64,000 bases of DNA from Halodesulfovibrio marinisediminis DSM 17456 (GTDB taxonomy: Bacteria > Desulfobacterota > Desulfovibrionia > Desulfovibrionales > Desulfovibrionaceae), in NCBI RefSeq assembly GCF_900129975.1, contig NZ_FSRG01000003.1, positions 62,001-126,000 of the forward strand, written 5' to 3'. How positions within the stretch are numbered: position 1 is the first letter of the stretch; every line of letters begins with the position of its first letter. This document shows, piece after piece, positions 61,765-64,000 of this stretch. The translations under genes were made by a program, and so were the position numbers. The notes beneath the pieces were generated by a model. That model did no database searches and had not been told where the DNA came from. It saw only the letters and a list, made by a program, of their open reading frames with translations.

Positions 61765-61974
61765 ATGGCTAAAGAATGTGCTATTTGCGGTAAAGGCCCA
61801 CAGGTGGGTAACAATGTTTCTCACTCACACATCAAAACTAAACGTCGTTTTTTACCTAACCTTCAGCGTGTACGTCACCAGTTCCCTAACGGTCAGGTAA
61901 AATCTATCAACGTTTGCACTCGTTGTCTGCGCTCTGGCGCTGTTGTGAAGCCTGTAGCAACTAAGACTGCTTAA
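61765..61974 (+). CDS. rpmB: Ribosomal protein bL28
   Basis: A 69-residue large-subunit protein. It begins [25 protein letters not shown]-like, with the CxxC pair Cys5 and Cys8 and a second CTRC near residue 52, the zinc-binding form. [12 protein letters not shown] is typical. GGAGAA precedes the ATG. It is transcribed alone, divergent from yceD, and ends at a strong terminator. Confidence 0.97.
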   Translation: MAKECAICGKGPQVGNNVSHSHIKTKRRFLPNLQRVRHQFPNGQVKSINVCTRCLRSGAVVKPVATKTA

Positions 61975-62007
61975 GCTTTTTCGGCGATCCAGATTGGACA
62001 AGAAAAG

Positions 62008-62039
62008 AAAAAATCTCATCAGCAATGATGAGATTTTTT
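62008..62039 (+). terminator. Intrinsic terminator after rpmB
   Basis: AAAAAATCTCATCA (62008-62021) pairs with TGATGAGATTTTTT around GCAA, followed by more T. Confidence 0.92.
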
Positions 62040-62042
62040 TTT

Positions 62043-62417
62043 GTCAAATTTTCTTCATAGCATAACCCTGCCTTTTGATAACTCTGCATTTTTATAGCCC
62101 TGCGCCGTTTTTTCTCATTACTTTCTTTACTAATTTGTGCAGATAGTGAAATCTATCTTTCAACGATTCTATCCAATTTATGACTTATTGCAGTGACTGC
62201 TGCGTATGATGGAGCAGTAGTATTCTCATCTAAATGCTTTTTTTATGTATAGGTTTCAGCAGGTGGTGGTGACTTGTTGGGTAATTCCTGTATATTGGAA
62301 AGGATAGCGCTGTTACGGCGGGGGAATTTGCCCTGAAAGGGGCTTGTCATTTTGATAAAGATGACTATTTAAATTTGGTACGGATAGATTGCTTAGAATT
62401 TTGAAGGGCACAACAAT
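62043..62417 (+). other. 375-base gap before fxsA
   Basis: No gene is visible. Two small inverted repeats lie near the fxsA end: GCCC with GGGC around 62330-62343 and GTCAT with ATGAC around 62346-62365. The ATG is preceded by GAAGGGCACAACAAT. No tRNA, known riboswitch core or T-run terminator is recognisable. Confidence 0.5.
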
Positions 62418-62951
62418 ATGTTTGGAAGATTATTTTTACTGTTTACTCTCATTCCGATTCTTGAATTATATATGCTTGTTTCTGTGGGCTCTGTAATTGG
62501 TGGCCTGCCTACTATCGGAATAGTGATTTTAACCGGTATCGCCGGTGCATGGCTTGCTCGTATGGAAGGGTTTAATACCATGCAGAAGGTACGGCAGTCA
62601 TTGGATGCGGGCGAAATGCCGGCCGATGAGATGATGGAAGGATTGTTAATTCTCATTGCAGGCCTGTTGTTACTTACCCCGGGTTTTGTAACAGACTTTG
62701 CCGGTCTAGCCATGTTGTTACCAGTAACACGCAAGCCTCTAGCTCGTTGGTTACGTAAACAGTTCAATGCAGCAGCGGTACGTGGTGGATCCCAGAATCA
62801 TGCAGGATTCACGTATTACACTTGGCACTCCTCAGGAGGCCAGCAAAAAGATGAACAAACCATCTACAGTGAAATTAAAAATGATGCTCAACAGCAGACT
62901 CCTAGGCAAGCAATAGTGATCGATTGCGAGCCGGTCGACGAAAAGAAGTAG
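62418..62951 (+). CDS. fxsA: FxsA family membrane protein
   Basis: A 177-residue inner-membrane protein of the FxsA family, whose E. coli member relieves phage T7 exclusion by the F plasmid when overproduced; the native function is unclear. Helices lie near residues 4-22 and 26-45, with MEGFNTMQKVRQSLDAGEMPADEMMEG between, then LLILIAGLLLLTPGFVTDFAG, the family signature. A polar C-terminal tail of about 60 residues follows. Monocistronic. Confidence 0.93.
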   Translation: MFGRLFLLFTLIPILELYMLVSVGSVIGGLPTIGIVILTGIAGAWLARMEGFNTMQKVRQSLDAGEMPADEMMEGLLILIAGLLLLTPGFVTDFAGLAMLLPVTRKPLARWLRKQFNAAAVRGGSQNHAGFTYYTWHSSGGQQKDEQTIYSEIKNDAQQQTPRQAIVIDCEPVDEKK

Positions 62952-62964
62952 ACCTGAGCCTAAT

Positions 62965-63000
62965 AAAAAACGCTCTTCACAATGTGAAGAGCGTTTTTTT
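62965..63000. terminator. Bidirectional terminator between fxsA and the glycosyltransferase-like gene
   Basis: CGCTCTTCAC (62971-62980) and GTGAAGAGCG (62984-62993) with a three-base loop, A-run before and T-run after. Confidence 0.92.
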
Positions 63001-63018
63001 GTTTTTTGTGAAGCAGGA

Positions 63019-64000
63019 CTACTGATTAGCCGGTGCTGTAAGTTCTGGTGTGATTGGTAAAGTCAGTGCTGTTTCCTGCTGTACTGCTTCGGAAGTGGCT
63101 GTTGTGCTGTTGTCGTTCAGCGGTTCACCAAGGGGAGCAGGCTCCTCTTCGTTGTCAGTTTGTGGGGCATCCAGCGCTGGTTCATCTTTGGCAGGTGGAG
63201 TTGGTTCAGGTTCTTCCACGGCTGGTTCCTGTGACTTAGGAGGCGTTGTTTCATCCTGTGGTTCTTTAACTTCAGGAGTGCCATAGCGGCTTGCTCTTTT
63301 TTCTTGAACAGCAAGGATGAAGCCTTTTCCTAGGTGCGGGATGGCGGCACCTTGTGTGCCGACAAGCTTAAGGGATTCAGGTTTAGTTAACCAGTTGTCC
63401 CAGTCTGTTGCACTCATGATGAGAACAACATTTTTATTGGTATTAAGGACAGTACTCAGTGAATGTGGATCAAATACGTGGGTAACAGGTTTGTTTACGA
63501 AGTATGCAAATGGTGCCGGGTCAGTATTGTAGACCACAGGGACAAAGTCTTTTTCAGCGTATTCTTCCATTGTCATGGATATGTCTTTAATGGAAATGAA
63601 GCTGTTAATTGCAGGGGCTGACATGATGAGCAGTGGCTGCAAAAGGATAGTCATAACCAGAGCAAGACCGACAATACCGAGCCTGCTGTTAAGCGGTGAG
63701 CGAAGCCAAAAAAGACCTGCGGTCGCCAGCAGAATTGCAGAGAGGTACATCCAGCCATGAATTTCAAACGGAATAAGCTGGGTAAAGTTTACAAGCCCGA
63801 TGAGACCTGCGCCTGCCGCTAGGAAGATGAGGGCATGCAATCTGTAGAAGATCTTACTGCGGAGCGGTGAGAAGTTTTTAATAGCTCGTGCAGCGAGGAT
63901 AGCAATCTGTGGCAGAAGCACAAGAAGCCAGACAGGTGTCATGTAATCCAGTACGCTGTAAAGTGCGCAACTTAATACTGCGGAAAGCCACAGGTAAGCT
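63019..64000 (-). CDS. Membrane glycosyltransferase-like protein, C-terminal part (5' end outside)
   Basis: The frame stays open to the right edge, so the N terminus is outside. The visible 327 residues have at least four hydrophobic helices, then a soluble extracytoplasmic domain (about 140 residues, including VVYNTDPAPFAYFVNKPVTHVFD), and finally a tail of about 95 residues rich in Pro, Glu, Thr and Ala. The layout is that of ArnT/PMT-type lipid-linked-sugar glycosyltransferases, but the catalytic N-terminal loop is not in view, so this is tentative. The Pro/Glu-rich tail is unusual for the family. Confidence 0.6.
   Translation of the reverse strand, partial: AYLWLSAVLSCALYSVLDYMTPVWLLVLLPQIAILAARAIKNFSPLRSKIFYRLHALIFLAAGAGLIGLVNFTQLIPFEIHGWMYLSAILLATAGLFWLRSPLNSRLGIVGLALVMTILLQPLLIMSAPAINSFISIKDISMTMEEYAEKDFVPVVYNTDPAPFAYFVNKPVTHVFDPHSLSTVLNTNKNVVLIMSATDWDNWLTKPESLKLVGTQGAAIPHLGKGFILAVQEKRASRYGTPEVKEPQDETTPPKSQEPAVEEPEPTPPAKDEPALDAPQTDNEEEPAPLGEPLNDNSTTATSEAVQQETALTLPITPELTAPANQ

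Overview
The window is an ordinary core chromosomal segment of a Gram-negative bacterium, most likely a member of the Desulfovibrionales. By eye the GC content is in the mid-40s, which fits a low-GC marine lineage such as Halodesulfovibrio; the genus is inference. The clues are an LPS-assembly lipoprotein and a FadL-type outer-membrane porin, the gene order ftsH-folP-cdaA-ybbR-glmM-galU-priA, and the order yceD-rpmF-plsX-fabH-fabG-acpP-fabF-glyA / comEB-ribD-ribE-ribBA-ribH-nusB / leuS. I recall both orders from Desulfovibrio genomes. There are no rRNA genes, recognisable tRNAs, insertion sequences, phage genes or CRISPR arrays.

Layout. Positions 1-8650 (+): the end of ftsH, folate synthesis (folP), a c-di-AMP/cell-wall module (cdaA, ybbR, glmM), galU, priA and a small cysteine-repeat protein. 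8650-14220: fadL-type porin with a structured leader, trmL, cobD, an HI0933-type flavoprotein (-) and a YheT-type hydrolase. 14280-17360 (-): typA and a purine nucleoside phosphorylase. 17480-24130 (+): motA, motB and a PilZ protein, followed at once by a divergent biotin-dependent carboxylase set (biotin carboxylase, fused carboxyltransferase, unusual biotin carrier, unknown 115-aa protein). 24166-27691: ssb, a HAD hydrolase, a SAM-I riboswitch driving one small unknown gene (-), and murJ. 27815-33207: unknown proteins, an AI-2E-family permease, mazG and a CvpA-family protein. 33394-35892 (+): an HDOD protein overlapping a GAF/PAS protein, then a MoaD/ThiS-like carrier. 36106-46583 (mostly -): recQ, a Cys-rich unknown, lon, acyP, radC, holA, lptE, yaiI (+) and a DUF697 protein with a repetitive tail. 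46964-61568 (-): leuS, nusB, the riboflavin genes, comEB, glyA, the fatty-acid/phospholipid genes, rpmF and yceD. 61765-64000: rpmB, fxsA and the 3' part of a membrane glycosyltransferase-like gene.

How the parts work together. Envelope building is the main theme: amino-sugar and UDP-glucose supply, lipid II flipping, fatty-acid initiation and elongation, malonyl-CoA supply by the carboxylase, and LPS assembly. Riboflavin synthesis sits with dCMP deaminase and nusB. Most transcription units end in clear intrinsic hairpins, often shared by convergent genes.

The most interesting items are the complete SAM-I riboswitch (promoter, aptamer, antiterminator, terminator) upstream of a lone 89-aa protein of unknown function; the carboxylase operon, whose carrier has MKR where the biotinyl motif is normally MKM; structured leaders or gaps at fadL, leuS, nusB/leuS and glyA; and the DUF697 protein with a histone H1/LEA-like tail.
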